From Corydoras sp. C115 (Eukaryota > Chordata > Actinopteri > Siluriformes > Callichthyidae): 64,000 bases of DNA. Made by a program: the position numbers and the translations under genes. The stretch covers positions 3,727,001 to 3,791,000 of the forward strand of contig JAFMOC010000003.1 of assembly GCA_019802505.1 (NCBI GenBank), in the 5' to 3' direction. A model generated the notes under the pieces. That model saw nothing but the letters and a program-made list of their open reading frames with translations. It made no database searches and was not told the DNA's origin. Numbering within the stretch: position 1 is the stretch's first letter; every line of letters begins with the position of its first letter. Positions 1 through 15,000 of this stretch are shown in pieces.

Positions 1-3000
1 TGAATGGGTATTAAGTCATAATGACCCTAGTCGAGGATTAAACAAAAAATTATAAGACAAGAAGAGAATAATTTGAAACTTAAAAAGATAACCATTCAGA
101 AATTCATTAAGTTACTAAATGTGAATCTACTAACTTTTGATTCAATGGGCTTTTTCCTCATTCCATTACTCTGTTGTTCTCAAATAATTAATATCTTGGA
201 GTAACCTGTCAAGTGATGCTCATCTGTGGATCAATTTATTGGTCTACTTAAGTGCTGATATTAAGAAAAAGATTTCAAAGAGGGAGTACTTTATTTTATA
301 TCACATATAACAGTATGTACAGGATTTAAGTCTGAGGTGTGTTAACTCACTTTCCCAAAACTGATTTTTCAATGCCACCCTTACAGACCTAAATTCATGC
401 CTAATATTTTAGTGACTGTCATTGTATATTTATGTTGTTAGTTACACTGATACATTTTGAATGTGTGTTTTGTGCATGAGAGACATGGCAATGGCAAAAC
501 TTCATAATCAGCTGAGCTGCAGGAAGTGTGTGAGTGAAAGCAGAAACAGGGCTAATAGGGCAATGCATAACAAGGGTTCCATTTCATAGCCTGATCTTGT
601 GGGATTGGTTTACAAGGAGCGGGGGGCATAGAGGTGAGGGAAAGTGATCCTACCCTACGCGCCCTCTAGCTAAGCTTTCACAACCAGACTCTCTTGTCAC
701 CACCCACCCCCATCTTTGTAAAAACCTGGTTCATGTGCTGTTAGAAATTTTCTGTAAGCAACGTCATGAAAATCATTAAGCCTTAGTTGAAGAGATTAAT
801 GGTAAATCTTGTGTCTATTTCTAAAATAAAATAATTCAGGTCTGCTGACAGTTTACAGTCCTGGTTTACCTAATGTCACCAATTAGTTTCAATAAGACAT
901 GAACCAGGCTCTGTAAAACTACGTGGCATTTACAGCAAGTGCTAAGCTATTATGCAGTTTAGTACATGATTTTGTAACAGTATTGAGGTTATACTAGCAT
1001 CTCATCACATCTCATCTTTTATTAAATAGCAAATTTGCCAAAAAAAAAAAAAATTACAAATACCACAATCTATTAGCGTATTTACTACATTGGGACAAAA
1101 AAATACTAATAAGTCTAAATGGAAATTGTGTAGCCACAAAGTGGATTAATTAGGTTATTAATTATCCAATTAATCTGTTTAATTTACAAGTTTACAAGTT
1201 AATTTACAAGAACTATTTAGTGTACAGGTTATATATTTGTCATATAATTTTTAGTCACTACTACATAATATTCTTTCATGAAGTAACACAGATTTAATAG
1301 TGCATAGGGCTAAACAGTTACATGTGGTACAGTAACTTTGCATTGGTTACACAAAATGAGAACGTGGAACCAGTTTAGCAAAGACGTATTTTTAGAACAC
1401 AGAGTTTGTGTTTAGTACCATTATTCGTCATGTTTTCGCAAGAACTTTCTTGTCATTTCTAAACAATCAAACATTAAAATACGAAAATTTATCTGATTAA
1501 TGGAGTGCAACAAGAGCTAGTAACCAGGCTGTCTGTAAGAAATAAGATAACTGTGACAGTTAGGTGAATGGAATTAAAATCAATAATTTTTTTACTCACC
1601 ATTTTAACACCCACAAACTAGAGTGTATGCTAAAAAATTGGAAATTGATTTTAATATCTATATGACAATATGGCTAAATAAAACATCTGTGTTTTTTTTT
1701 TTTGTTAAAATATGTTTTATTTAATTTATAATTATTTATTTTAAAGATGATAAATACTAGTTATTCTGTCATTGTATGAACATGCCCTATTTTTTGCTAA
1801 CTGTTGCCAATAAAAACAGAGTTTGGATTAAGTTAGGGTTTAAGGGACTAGTTTCATTTCCTACCTTTAAATCGTCTGTATTTTATCAGATAGCAGTGGC
1901 AAATCTCTTTTGAAGGACATGTTGGTGGAATGTGGAAGCTTAATTGCAGGCATAAATTGTAAAATGTTTCTTTTTGAGTAAATGTAAACATTTTCTGGCT
2001 CCACAATGCCTTCATTCATAAATTTCCAATGCTCAACTTGGACTATTTTAGCTATTTGAATTTTCATGTTCTTTTGATAGCTGGCAGACTGAGAGTAACA
2101 TGTGGAAATGGTTAAAGCTGCAGCCCAGATCACAGTAATTTGATACATGTACCTGTATGGACAAGTTTCAGTGCTTTTCTCTTTTCATTTTTTTTGTTCG
2201 ATAGTGAGACCTTTTTAGATGCTATTGATGACTGGCTAGTTGTTTTAAACAGAAATTTGTTTTACAATATACTTTCTACTTATTAGATGAGCAACATTTT
2301 TGAAAGTATTTGCAGTCAAAAGTCTAGGAAAAACACTTTAAAAATAGAAATCCACCTTTACACAGTTATATTTATGCAATTCAGTTGCAGGTTTTATTAA
2401 TGCACTCAGTTCCAATTATATAAGCAGTATAATTAAAGTTTTAATTTAATAATATTTTCTTTGATGACAAACTAGTACTGTATATGTACAATACAAATAT
2501 GTTTCACATTAAAATGCTAAGATAAATCTAATCTTAATTAAAATACATGTATGTGAATGCTATTTTAATTTATCTAATCTCATTAAGAACAAAACCACAA
2601 TTGTTGAAATATCTGTATTTAATACTTTGTAAAAAGCCTCTTACTGAAAAAAAGAAAAAACGTTATCTTCTCTTGTACGATCCGATTAGGTTGAAGAATA
2701 CTGGATAGGTAATATAAGACACTTCTCTTTACAGAATGTCTTTAGATTGTCTAGCTTGTCTGCTATACACATTGAAGGGTTATGTTCAGACTCTATTGAA
2801 CCAGGCAAAAGATTTTGTTTAGTTAACAAAGTTTTGTGACCATCTAGCCATATATTTTGATTAATGTAACGACCCAGTTTGAGATTCCTGTGAGAGGTAG
2901 ACTTCTGTTTTTTCTTTTATATGGTAATGATATTATGTACCTTAACATGGTTAAGCACCTTTAAATAGGAAACAGACCCTCTGGATTAGCTATTTTGCCA

Positions 3001-5689
3001 AAACCACCTTGAGTATTATAAAATTTTTGTTTCACCTAATCATAAAACATGGTTGCAGTCAAAGTTTCAGTGGCTTCTGGTGGTTGTGTTTGTGGAATAG
3101 ATAAGATATAGAAAAGACTTTTCCTTGACATGCCTGTTTGACCATCTGTTGACATAGAGGTTGTTATCTAGTGTTAATATTGTAGACTTAGTGACCCTAA
3201 GAACGTTCTTCTATAATTTTCTAATGAGAGAATTTCTTGGCAATTTGTTGTGTCCTTTATTTACCATATTGTTAAAGAAACAAAATGACTATGGCTACTT
3301 GTTCACCCAATATTGTATATTAATTTAAGGTTTTTAAAGGCTTTATTAAACAACCTGCAAACATAACAATAAACTAAATGTGAACTAGTAATAAATAAAA
3401 TGCTTTAAAAAATAATAAAATAGCTACAAGTAAATAAAAATTGCTCTCCCTTAAGCTTAACAAGTTAGGTTTACAATTACAAATTACAACGCATTGTAAT
3501 GTAATGTACATGTAGATTTCTAAACCCTTTTTTGCCAAATAATTTATAATTTTGCCCTAGCAAACATAAAACAAATAAATCTGCTACACATTCTAAAAGA
3601 GTTTACATTTATATTGGCACTGAATCCTAGTAACCATTGAATCGGGCATTCAACTAAAGGACACAGTAGTGCAGGGGTACTTAATCAATGTTCCAGAGCT
3701 TGTCGAGCTTTACAAGACTTGGTGTTTTGCATTGGTGTGATTTATCACAGTGCGCATGACTGTAAAACCATTTACAAGCACTGCATACATAGAACTGCAG
3801 CCTAGAAACACTAGCATGGCTGACGACACTCAGGTGGCAACATGGCGCTTGATGGTATGTCAACAAGGTTCCAAAATTTTACAGAGCCAAATCAGTCCCT
3901 TAAAGGTAATTTTTAGTGTTGTATTCTGATTAATTCATGGTTTTGGATCAAAAGAACTGATACTTATGATTGTATTGCTCACTATAAAAGAAAAGACTGG
4001 TGTTTGTAATTAATAAACTATATTTAGGTTTTATCGTGGGGTAATAATGAGGAATCAATACATGTTGTATAGCAAGAAATACGAGCTAGCATTTTACTGC
4101 TTAGTATACTTTTATTTCAAAAGAACATCAGGGAGAAAAAATGTTTTAATCATATCATATGCATGTCATGCAAAAGTATAGATTGTTTAGTCCTCTGAGG
4201 TCAGTCCTACAGGATGACTACTCAGTAACTATTTTCCCATAGCACAAACATGTTTACAATTTCCTAGAATTTTAGCAACATTTCAACATTGTATTTTTGT
4301 TATACACAGACAATCCCTCCTGAGGATAAACCTTTTGACTTATAATAATTTTGTAATTTTAATTCAATCATTTTTATAAGAAGGAAAAATGTCAGATGGT
4401 GGTTCTTATGATGTGCTTTAAACAAACCACAAGAAATTGTCTAGAATACATTTGGTTTTATGTAAAACAAAGCAATGTACTAGCAACCACAAAATGACAC
4501 TCTAGCAACCACCTGGAACTCCAGCTGCATATCAACATCATAGCCGCACAACAGGATATTACTTCTGTTTGCAACCCAAATATATATTTTTAATTGACTC
4601 TTTTCTTTAAATTGGCTATTATATATTATATTTATTATTTTGTTTCTTTGTATGCTAATAAAGTTGTTTCAACAGTGTAAGACTGGCTGCAGGACAACCA
4701 TAAAATGAGATGCCAAAAATTAGGAAGAACTCTGATATTCTGGAGTGACTATGACAAGAAAGGACACATAAATCAAAACAAATATGTTGAATAATATAAA
4801 ATAAACATAAGTGAAAACAGGGATACAGGTCCAAATTTAATGAACATGAAAACCAAAACAGGTAAATAATACAGGCCAAACAGATTGCAGGTTTAAGCAG
4901 AGTATTAAGAAATAGAGGCTTAAACAGAGTTAAATAGGATGTATGCCAAAATGGAGCACAGATAAGAGAAGAACAATAACTGAGCTAATCAGAAGATGGG
5001 TCAAAAAAACAACAACAACAGAATCAAGGCCTTGACAAAGCTTTCTGCAAGTAAGAAAATAAAACTCCATAACAGCTGAATTTTTATTATGTTATAAATT
5101 GATGTGTTAATTAGTATTAGCATCATTATCATCACTGCACAGACTTTGCAGATTCAATATACAGATTAGAATAGATAGATCAGCTAGGTTTATTTTTGAT
5201 GGGGAGTTTATGACTTTTTAAACCATTTTTTAAATTGACTAATTCCATTCCGCTTGGTTTGGCAGAGGAATCTATGGTTGTTGTATGCATGCCAGATTTA
5301 AGTAAGATCTCCCACTCAAAAGCCAGCATGGCAGGGCAGGATTTAACTTCATGGTGGGTGTTTTTCATCTACACACACCTGCAGAAACAAGTAGTACCAC
5401 ATTTAATAAGACTGCATATTAATGTATTTTGAAATCCATTTTGAAATATTTGCTGACTTATATTTAAACTTCAAAACCCTATAAATGTTATTATTGTACC
5501 TTTTAATTTAGAGCCTTCTGAAATCTTGAAAACCTGAAAATAACAAACACTGAAAAACTAAGTAAGTGTTACCTCCTTTATCAAATAATCCCATTCAATA
5601 GCCTTTTCATTTTGTCATGTCTCATATGATTAATATTAACCAACACAGATATTTATCTTAATTGATCTAATGCTTATTATCAGTTCTGC
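1..5689. other. No gene recognised
   Basis: AT-rich DNA with short A and T runs. Open frames are short and without family motifs. No SINE or transposon was recognised in this stretch. Confidence 0.6.
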
Positions 5690-5930
5690 CTTATTATCAG
5701 TTCATCAGTGATACTGATGCGGTGAGAGGGTTTTAGTGCAGCAGTGCTGTGTTCTGTGGTGGTACTATTGCGGTCCTGACCATTAGAACAGAGTAAAGAG
5801 GGCTAACAAAGTATTTACTATAGTCCACAAACAGATGAACTACAGTGTGGAATTTTAAAACTACAAAGTCTATCTTTACAGTAAGTTGAACAGATAACAC
5901 AAACAAAGTGAAGCAAAAATGAGGCTAAAC
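5690..5930 (+). repeat. Fold-back type repeat: centre and right arm
   Basis: Centre tgatactgatgcggtgagag and agtgcagcagtgctg, then the right arm gcggtcctgaccattagaac agagtaaagagggctaac. The same units recur near 11.4, 39.1, 47.5 and 61.2 kb. Confidence 0.6.
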
Positions 5931-7541
5931 CTTTGACAGGTAATGTAAGTGGAGCCTAATATTTGTTTGTAGTGGGCATACAGTTCTCCACTTAACCTCT
6001 AACTATTGTACTGGCTGCTGTAGGTGGACCATTTGAATCCATGCCTATGTAAAGTCTGCTGTCAACCGGACAGACATTTGCTTTTACATAGGAGTCTTTG
6101 GAGTAAGTTGAAGTAGTTTATCTTCTGCTGCTATCACATTCTGGCATCACAAGGCCTGAAATAATACTCATTTCCAGTCATCTTTTTAATTGATTTTTTC
6201 CACAAGATATATATTATCTTTTTTAAATGTTTTTAATCATTTTTAAAATTGTACTGACTGTGCAAAAGAATAAATACAAAATATTAAAACTCAAAGTTTT
6301 AAAAATCAACAAATATATTTTAGAGTAGATTCTCAGCAACAAGATCTTTGCAACTCAAATGTTTGATTTTCTTTGGGACATTTTTTAAGGAGTACTTTGC
6401 ATGGCACACTTTCTCCAGCTTGTTCTAAACCAGTTTACTGATGAAGGTGTAAACATTCAACACCTTCATTTTAGTGAAGAAGGTTCAGATTCTATCCAAG
6501 CTGTCTGTGATTACATTGGTTCTTCACCATTTACTATAAAAGATTGTAACACAATTTGGCTGTTATTGGATTTAACAATAAATTTAACATTTTGTGTACA
6601 AGTACATCAACTTTATTACCATCAAAAACATATGCATTTTATTTCTTGCTCCTTAACGCATTACTACACATGGTGTGTTTATACAAGCAGTGACAACATG
6701 TGAATAAACACCTATGGTTATAAATTGCTTTACAAAATGCAAGTCATGTAACCCATTGGAAAAAAATATGGGATCAACTTGCATTTTTTTCTTAGCAAAT
6801 AACAATTTTTTTTTAATAATGTAACAATGAAATGTGGAACATTAAGCTTTCTGAAAACCTCAAAGGTTTTTGTTAGGAAATCTCAATTTCCACGATGAAC
6901 CTTTTTCTGGAGGAGTCGAAAGACCACGATGCAGACTTTAGTAGAAACTCGAATCAAGCGGTTTATTTATCAAGCGGACCAGCAAAATAATTCGATTAAT
7001 TGTATGGTATTTTCGAACAAATCAAAAATATAGACTAAATTATACATAAATACTATTTTGTTTCCTCATCCTTAATGGCAGTCTGAATTCAATTGACCAT
7101 TAAATTATAGTTTTCACGAACAGCAGTTGACAGATCATGTTGGTTGGACAAAGTGTAGATTTTCAGACTGGAATTCAGACAGATTGCTGGCCATGTCAGT
7201 GGGTTGATCTGCCGTGGCCTTATATCATTTTTTCAAATTTAGTCATACATCTTTTTTTTGGTTTTACTTACATTTCAGAGGAAGCAATACAATACAATCA
7301 ACCAGTGTTAAACCAAGTAGTTCAAATCTGAGTCGGTATTTGTTTTTAGAAAAATTAATAAATTATTCCATACATTTTTATCAATATTATTTGATTTCTG
7401 GAAAACATTATCATGAATTTAATTTGAATCATATAATTAGTTTGTAATTAATAAATAGTAATATAATTATAATTATTATTTGTAAATAATAATATAATTA
7501 GAGACATTTCATGAAGTTGAACTAAACTAATTAACAAAAAC
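5931..7541. other. No gene recognised; one 100-codon open frame
   Basis: A plus-strand frame at 6401-6703 (start MAHFLQLVLNQFTDEGV) has a coding-like first half, but it shows no known motif and no convincing splice sites. The rest is AT-rich and featureless. Confidence 0.5.
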
Positions 7542-7551
7542 TGTTTTGTGT

Positions 7552-7897
7552 AGGGTGGCACGGTGGCTTAGTGGTTAGCACTCTCGCCTCTCAACGCTAG
7601 GGATTCTCAGTTCAAATCCCAATCTGCATGGAGTTTCAATGTTCTCCCTGTGTCCACGTGGGTTTCCGCCGCATTATCCGGTTTCCTCCCACAGTCCAAA
7701 AACATGGATCAAGATCAATTGAATTCTCCAAATTTCTCCATATAGAGTGTGTCTGTGTGAGTGAGTGTGTGCCCAGTGATAGATTGACATCCTATCCTGG
7801 GTGTATCTGCCCTGTGACCGAAACATTCTCCCCTGGACGGGCATGGGTCCCCCGCGACCCTTGTGGAGGATAAAGTGGAAGATAATGGATGGATGGA
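7552..7897 (+). repeat. DANA/mermaid-like tRNA-derived SINE, full length
   Basis: Starts with the tRNA-like head (ggtggcacggtggcttagtg) containing A-box and B-box type motifs, then the body with the phrase ccacagtccaaaaacatgga, and ends with GGAT tetranucleotide repeats. A 10-bp direct repeat, tgttttgtgt, flanks it (7542-7551 and 7898-7907), as expected of a target site duplication. Confidence 0.85.
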
Positions 7898-9605
7898 TGT
7901 TTTGTGTTGTATTATTGATTTATTTGCTACATTAATAGATTTATTCATACACTTATCTTAATGAGGATATCTTGATCTGATCACTTATAGGGCAAAAAGT
8001 TAGGGAAATAGTATCAATTAAGTCACCAGGTTATTAATATCACAAACAAAATAACATTTAAAATAGAAAAATGTTTTTGTACTGTGGATGTTAACTGGAG
8101 TACCTGCAGTAAACCAAACCCACCTTGTCACACTTGAAACATTTAAATTCCACAGAGAAAGTGCTTTTTTTTATTAGATTTGACTTAGAATCTCAACACA
8201 TGACCTTCTTGTATGGTAAAAGTGCTAAATATTTAGCCATCACACAATTCTTATTTGTAGCAATTACAGAAACAAACCGACTGGACATTCTCAAAGAGTG
8301 GACATGTATCTTACAGTCTACAATTGTACTCCTGCCACTGGTGAACGTTCTATGTATCTGATCATGAAAATGCAACAGCATCTAATTGGGAAATGTTTAT
8401 ACTTTTTTAACACTTATTTGGTAAAGTAATTAAATACTTTACTTTATTGCAGTGTACCACATTTTATGTTTTGCTATTATAATCTTGCCTCTATTACAAG
8501 TGTGAGAATATGATAGAAAAATTATTAATTATATTAGATGATTTTGTACCATGTCTTTTGAAAGATTGTTTTAATTATTTAGTAAAAAAATATTTATTTA
8601 ATGCTGACATGTAATGCTGACAAAAGCTAGAATACATTCGTGTTTTTTTTGTATTTTGTAAGTGCTGTGGCTTCTTAGACCTGTCAGTGAATTGTTAGTG
8701 CAGCAACAAGCACTTCATTTTTTAGCTAACCACCACCCATGGCAAGTAAGCAAAGATGGATTTTTTTAGTCTTTCAAAAACTTCACCAAAGGACACTAAC
8801 TGCTACCTAATGCTTCTCTTGCTTTTGATACAGCTACAGGAAATCATTAGCAAGCAATGGTCCAACAAAAACAACTCCACAGAGCAAAAAAACATGCGGC
8901 TAATTTGTAATCCACCATGCACTTAGCATGCCTTCTACTAACCATGGTCTTTCTGCACTTTCTAAAGTGCTGTGAAGCTTTATTGCTCTGTGGTAGTGAC
9001 TTTAAGTGTCATATGAAGTCAATAAAGGAATCGTGACTTCATGTTTGGAAAGGCTGTTACTGAGCACGTAGCTGGATGCTAAAATAACACTAAGCAGATT
9101 TTATTTGGCCTTTTCTCTGGCATGAGTTTTTGGACTTTGTACAGTGCTTACTGCTACAATCTTAATAAGCCAAGAGTGTGAAAAAAATAAACATATATCA
9201 ATACCCATGGCTCCAACAAGAATAAGCCATTAAAACCATCACAAACGACCTCAGGTGTAGAGGAAGCTTTGTGTAGCTCACGAATTTCCTATTAATATTG
9301 ATTTAATACGCATTTTGGCGAAACAGTTTTGGAGAATGATTCTCTGGGTTTATTCGTCTTTATCTAATAGACCTGGCATGAACCTTGGATTGTTAATAAG
9401 TGTTCATTAGAGAAAAATACCAGACTATTTAAGTTTTTTACATGCCATTAAATACATAACTAACTGATAAATTATTGTTTGTACATAATTTAAATATAAT
9501 TTACACTACTCTTAAGAACCGGTGTTTGATCAAAATAGAGTCGACAACTTATATTTATATTAATTCTATTGCTTGTGGTTGCCTATTTAGACAGCAACAT
9601 CATAC

Positions 9606-9607
<2 letters not shown>

Positions 9608-9649
<42 letters not shown>
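9608..9649. repeat. (TA)n microsatellite
   Basis: About 20 perfect TA units. Its translation produces spurious alternating isoleucine/tyrosine reading frames. Confidence 0.95.
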
Positions 9650-9650
<1 letters not shown>

Positions 9651-9904
9651 ATACTGCCCAGAACCATATGTCTGAGATCCAACAATTAGCTTTTATGTTT
9701 CAGATTCTTGGGCGGTCACTCCGTCCTAGAGGCAATTTAACCCTGACTACAGTAACCTATTAGTCAAGCTAGCAGTGATAAGGGGGACTGCAGTCAAACC
9801 TGCCTTTAGTCCGATCAAGGTCAGTTAAGGGTTATGCTAGGAGCCAGCTAGTCCAATCTGTTAAATTTCAAAGGCTGACCTCTTAAGACAGGGCAAGGCT
9901 GAGT

Positions 9905-10010
9905 AAGGTACTCCATTAAAGTTTATTTGTACGGAGCCTTTTACAATAGAACATTGTTACAAAACAGCTTTATAGAACCCTAATGGCCTCACAAAGCAAT
10001 TTCATTGTTT
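9905..10010 (+). repeat. Short fish interspersed repeat
   Basis: aaagtttatttgtacggagc cttttacaatagaacattgt, then acaaaacagctttatagaac: a common fish repeat head. The opposite end of what looks like the same family is at 27430-27610. Confidence 0.5.
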
Positions 10011-10414
10011 ATTCATGATTTCACACAGGCATGGTATTTTGGGTAAATGTTTTTTGCACTCTAATTTACCAATTAAAGAGTGTTGAATTACACATAATTT
10101 TTATTTTGTATTTTGCTAAAAAATGTATTGATGTGTTAAAGTTTGGACAGAACATAGTAATAGAATTAATAAATAAAGATAAAAATCAATATATATAAAC
10201 AAAATATGTATAAAACAAACATGATAATAGACTAAATCAAAAGAAGAAAAGTTGTGGCTGACAACACGATCACTGTGGTTTACACATTTTGCAGCACAAG
10301 ATGTAGGTGACTTCAAAAAGTTTTAGGATTTTTTGTGCCATAAATCCACTAAAGTGCAAAAACGAATACAATAAAAATGAATTAAATCAAAAATACAATT
10401 AGACATGTTACATA

Positions 10415-10469
10415 TTCATCCATCCATTATCTTCCACTTTATCCTCTACTAGGGTCGCGGGGGGCCCAA
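10415..10469 (-). repeat. SINE 3' fragment
   Basis: Only the tail of the same SINE family is present: catccatccattatcttcca followed by ctttatcctctactagggtc. Confidence 0.7.
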
Positions 10470-11387
10470 TGTTACATAATAATATATTAAATGTAATTCT
10501 TGATCTTGGTTGTGAGAGTGCTGCACAGCATGCAATGTTGGTAAATTAATTATTTTATTAAATACAATTTATCCATGAAATAAGGTCTGGTTTGTTGGGC
10601 CTGCCATCTATCCATCATGAGGTGCACATTTTACTTTCTTTGGTATCCCAGATGTCTATGTGGGTGGTAAAGCAATGAATAAACTAGCTCTTGGTGTAAC
10701 TTCAATCCCAAATGTCAAAATACCTCTTACAAGCCCCATCTGCTTAATAAAGATCAAATACAAACCAATTCTCACTGTCAGAATACTGAGAACCTTTGCT
10801 GTAATTTTTCAATTATGCATTTCAGGGCTATTTCTATTTCTCCAGTGCTGGAGTGTGTTATTAGCTTTTGGCAGTCACATCTATCTACAATTTCATATAG
10901 GCTGCCCATCAGAATTCAGCAGTGTGATTAATGCCTAGATTAACACGTTTTAACGAAAATGCACAAGGGCTTAACAGTGAGTCCATATTCATGTGCTTTG
11001 CACTAAAATAAATCAGTTATGGTTTGCCATTCTTGCACAATAATAATCTTAAGTGTGTGTATGGTTTTCACAGACAGAAAAACTGGCATACAGGGATTCA
11101 AATCACTTTAGTATTTGTACCCTTTAATGTGTTGAAGATTCCAAGTTTTAACAGTTTTTTTAAACTAAGCAAAAATATAAAAAATGAAATAAATTTTACA
11201 ATAAATTAAAAACATAAAATTCAAAACTTTGAGAAGTCTCCTTGTTGAAAAATATTTTTTAACAATACCAGGTGGCACAATTTTTGTACTATAAAAGTTT
11301 TTAAAAGCAATCTAATTATTTTTATTTGAGCCTTTTCTGTGATCTAACCACAAATATACAGTCATAAGTTTGGCCACACCACCTTCT

Positions 11388-11600
11388 TGCTCCATTGTTG
11401 ATTTCTTTCACTTACCATATATATTTTACATTTACAGACTGTACTACATCTGTTTCCTAACTTTTATATTAGTCCCTTATTGGTTCTCTGGTGGTGTATT
11501 GTTTGTCAGTTCTGCAGTGGCACTGATGCGGTGAGGGGGTTATAGTGCAGTTGCTGTACTGTATGTACCTAAAGTTACTGGGACTTCTGGGTGTTCTGTG
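11388..11600 (+). repeat. Fold-back type repeat: left arm and centre
   Basis: Left arm tttcacttaccatatatatt, then cagactgtactacatctgtt, followed by the centre agttctgcagtggcactgat gcggtgagg. The right arm is absent. Confidence 0.6.
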
Positions 11601-13099
11601 GTCAAATCAAATAAAATTGTGCTTTTTAGAGAGTTTGGAGAAATGCTGGTTTTGGTTTGTCACCAAAAGTAGGAGCACTACACTGGGAGGAACTCTGTAC
11701 CTTTGTAATGTATCAAAATAATGTTTGTGTGTCCTTTGTTTTACCCAAATGCCCTAAGACCCTTGTTAGGGAATATTTTATATACAAATCTGTGTGCTTT
11801 TGCCAGGAAACTAAAAATAGGTCATCACTAGTTTTTTTCCAGTAGGTTAATGATCCAAAACATATTGCCTAATTTTTTTTTCACTAAACACTAAATCAAG
11901 CTTTTGGTGTTCCTTAATTAAAATCCTGTACCTAAAGTGCTGAGTTTTTTATTTAGATTAAAATTTTGTCTCTGTATCCGAATTTATAGGCATCCAGACA
12001 CCTATAACATCATTAGTTGTGGGCATGTAAGTGCAACTTTGGAGACAAATTTCTTTAGTTTTGTTGCTTAGTTACAAAATATGCACAACTATGCTAAAAG
12101 AAATCTTCTGCAGATAAAAAATACTCAGATAAAAAATTTTAATTTCTTAGTATTTAATGATTTAAATAAAACATACAATGTGGTCTGTTTAAAAGCAGTG
12201 GCACATTTGATGTCCTGCTTTATTTTTTCCTAATAAATCATCCAAAACAAAAAAAATATATATTTATAATTATTTACAAAACATGCTCGAACACAATGAG
12301 TATCAGAGACAGGATTTATCAGAAGCAATGATGGGTTTTATTTACATTGCATTATGTGCAGCATACCTGTAGTGTAATCAGTTGACCTAATCAGTTCTTG
12401 TTTCAATCAATAAGGGAGCACACTTTTTTTTTCTCTCCAAATGAAACACTATACATTTTTTGATGAATATACATTGTAGTCTGCTCATGACCACGTATCT
12501 TTTTTGAAATTTCCATTTTAATACAGTTACACAACTCTTATTTGGTGAAATTCATTCAAGTCAGTTCATTACAGGGCAAACACACAAACGTATTCTCACA
12601 CATCTATAATTTCAAATATTCAGTTAATCTAACTGGCATGTCTTTAAACTGTATGGAAATTAAAATACATACTGTAGAGAATATGCATATTAAAGGCCCT
12701 GGCCACCCACCTGGAGAACTTAAGACCCTCCTAATGTGAGGGCTATTACTACTGACTGCACCACAATGCTGTCAAAAGTAGTTTCACTTATTCTGAATAT
12801 AACTTTAATCTGGCACTGCTTCAGAACAAAACATTACCTTTATTTGATCTTGTAAAAAAATACTGCTGCTTGAATCATTGAACTGATTTTTTAAATGTCA
12901 CATGATATATTTTAATCTCAAGTAATAATTATCATATTGTATTTGCTTTACTTTAACTGTCCTTTATCTTGTTTTGTCATTTTTTTTTTATATTTTTGAG
13001 TAATAATTCACATGCATGAATTTTACACAAATCAGCTCCCTGCTCATCTTCTAATCTTAAAAAAAATAATAGTTCAAAAAGTTAGTTGGGTAAATGTAA

Positions 13100-13480
13100 C
13101 AATTTAGACTGAGTGAGTGTAAGATTTTGACAAAGTTTAAAGATACCATCGCATTATTCCAAATCTAAATTCTACATTATGCCAAAGATTTTTTAGGGAT
13201 GAGATCAGAGCACTATGTGGAACATTTGTGTTCCCTTTATACCAGACTCACCCAACCATGTCTTTTGGACTTTATTTTGTGTACTGTGGCAAAGTCATTG
13301 CTGTGGAAAAGAATTTGCTGAAAATAAAATGGGTCTTTCCCAAACTTTGGATGCATACAACACTTATATGTGCCAATGACACTGAATGAAACACCCAAAT
13401 TTAATGTTTAAGGGGTGTGTCAGAATGTGTTTCATAAGCATTACATATTGGTAATAGTTTTGTTTTGTTCACTTGTGGTT
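13100..13480 (-). mobile_element. Tc1-like transposon remnant
   Basis: The plus strand reads ataccagactcacccaacca, then gtgtactgtggcaaagtcat and gtctttcccaaactttgga, which is the complement of the middle to late part of a Tc1-like transposase gene. Heavily decayed; no open frame. Confidence 0.6.
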
Positions 13481-14420
13481 AAAGACCAAAACACTAATCA
13501 ATCAGAGTCAAGGTAATGATAAAATTGCATCCATTTGATAAAGTTATGTATTTACTAATTTGCGTTCTTGATGTTGGGAAAGTCATTCTAACATCCTCAT
13601 CATGCCTTTGCATTTCTCTGAGTACAGTTGAAAACTGTAAGAATTTCAGAACCGAGCAGAAACTAAATCCACAAACAGTCTTGAACAGCCATCATACCCA
13701 AAGCTCCAATTCATTTGTTTATTTTTTTTTTTTTAGCATGGCCCTATTTTCAACGTCAAATGTAAATATTACTCGGCATGGAAACGAAACTTAATTTGAG
13801 ATGTGCCACTCTTTCTAATAATTGCAGTGAGGCCCAGCAGAACAGTAAATACATTTTGGGCCTCTGCTGAGTCTATAGACATGTGTTGGAGAGCACGAGA
13901 AAGTTTGGACTGGCTAAATAGCACTCAGTAAGTTAACAGCCAGCAGCATTTTAAGAAAACAACTCAGCGCACGCAGTAGAGAGCCACTAATAGCCAGACA
14001 CGGGAAGTTTTGAATGAATATTTTTTCTGGTCCAAGCACCAAACCTGTCAAAAAAAATGATTTGTCTATACACTCACTTTGGATTAGAATTAAACCTAAT
14101 CCTGAGAAAACACATGTGTAGTTTGTGTAGTAACATTGATAACCCTGTAATAACTGAATATGATGACTGAATATAATAACTATCAAACATTTACATCTGT
14201 GAATTTCAAATAACAGCATTATATTAATTCCTCTCAGATTAATAAGTCAGATGTCTAATATAAAACACAATAAACACAACAATTTCTGTTGTTTAAAAGC
14301 TCAGCAGCACTTTTTAATATCCTAAAGCTCAACATATATGCTTTGCAGTTTCACATCATTAGCTCTGTAAATATTATAACCTCTTTAGAGGCTCAACCTT
14401 TTACCTGGCCTTCCAACATA

Positions 14421-14460
14421 TACACACACACACACACGGATGCACACATGCACACACGCA
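14421..14460. repeat. (CA)n microsatellite, imperfect
   Basis: acacacacacacacac followed by interrupted gcacac units. Confidence 0.85.
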
Positions 14461-14898
14461 TATCACTAGCAGTAACATGTAGGTTTAGAACAAAACAGCA
14501 CCCCAGGCAGAACTTGCTTAGTCGCAGACGGTAGGGTCACTTCACGGCTCCAGACATCTGAGAAGACTAACACTAGAGATTAGCTCCAGTCAAAAAGCAG
14601 CAGCTTTATCAATTAAATCATGCATAATTCACTGTCATGTTAATGATTAGTTGAAGAAAAAAAACATTTAAGGTCCGCAAATTTTTAAAATATATAATTG
14701 TCAATTATATAATAAAAAGTGTTTGTAATCCTTTTTTATTAGTACATACATAAATGCAAATATACAATGAACCACTGAACAAATGTTTAAATAAGATTTG
14801 ACCATGTAGAATATTGTGTCAGCAAAATATAAAAACACGAACTAAATATGAGAAAATGCATGTGACTGAATAAAATTCATAGTGATATGTAATGTAGG

Positions 14899-14952
<54 letters not shown>

Positions 14953-15000
14953 TATTTATTTTTATTTATTATTATTATTATTATTATTAGGTATAAAGTG

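Larger units (their letters stand above)
7908..13099. other. Intergenic or intronic DNA without recognised genes
   Basis: Apart from the (TA)n at 9.6 kb, the repeats at 9.9 and 10.4 kb and the fold-back copy at 11.4 kb, I see only AT-rich DNA with short chance frames. Confidence 0.5.
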
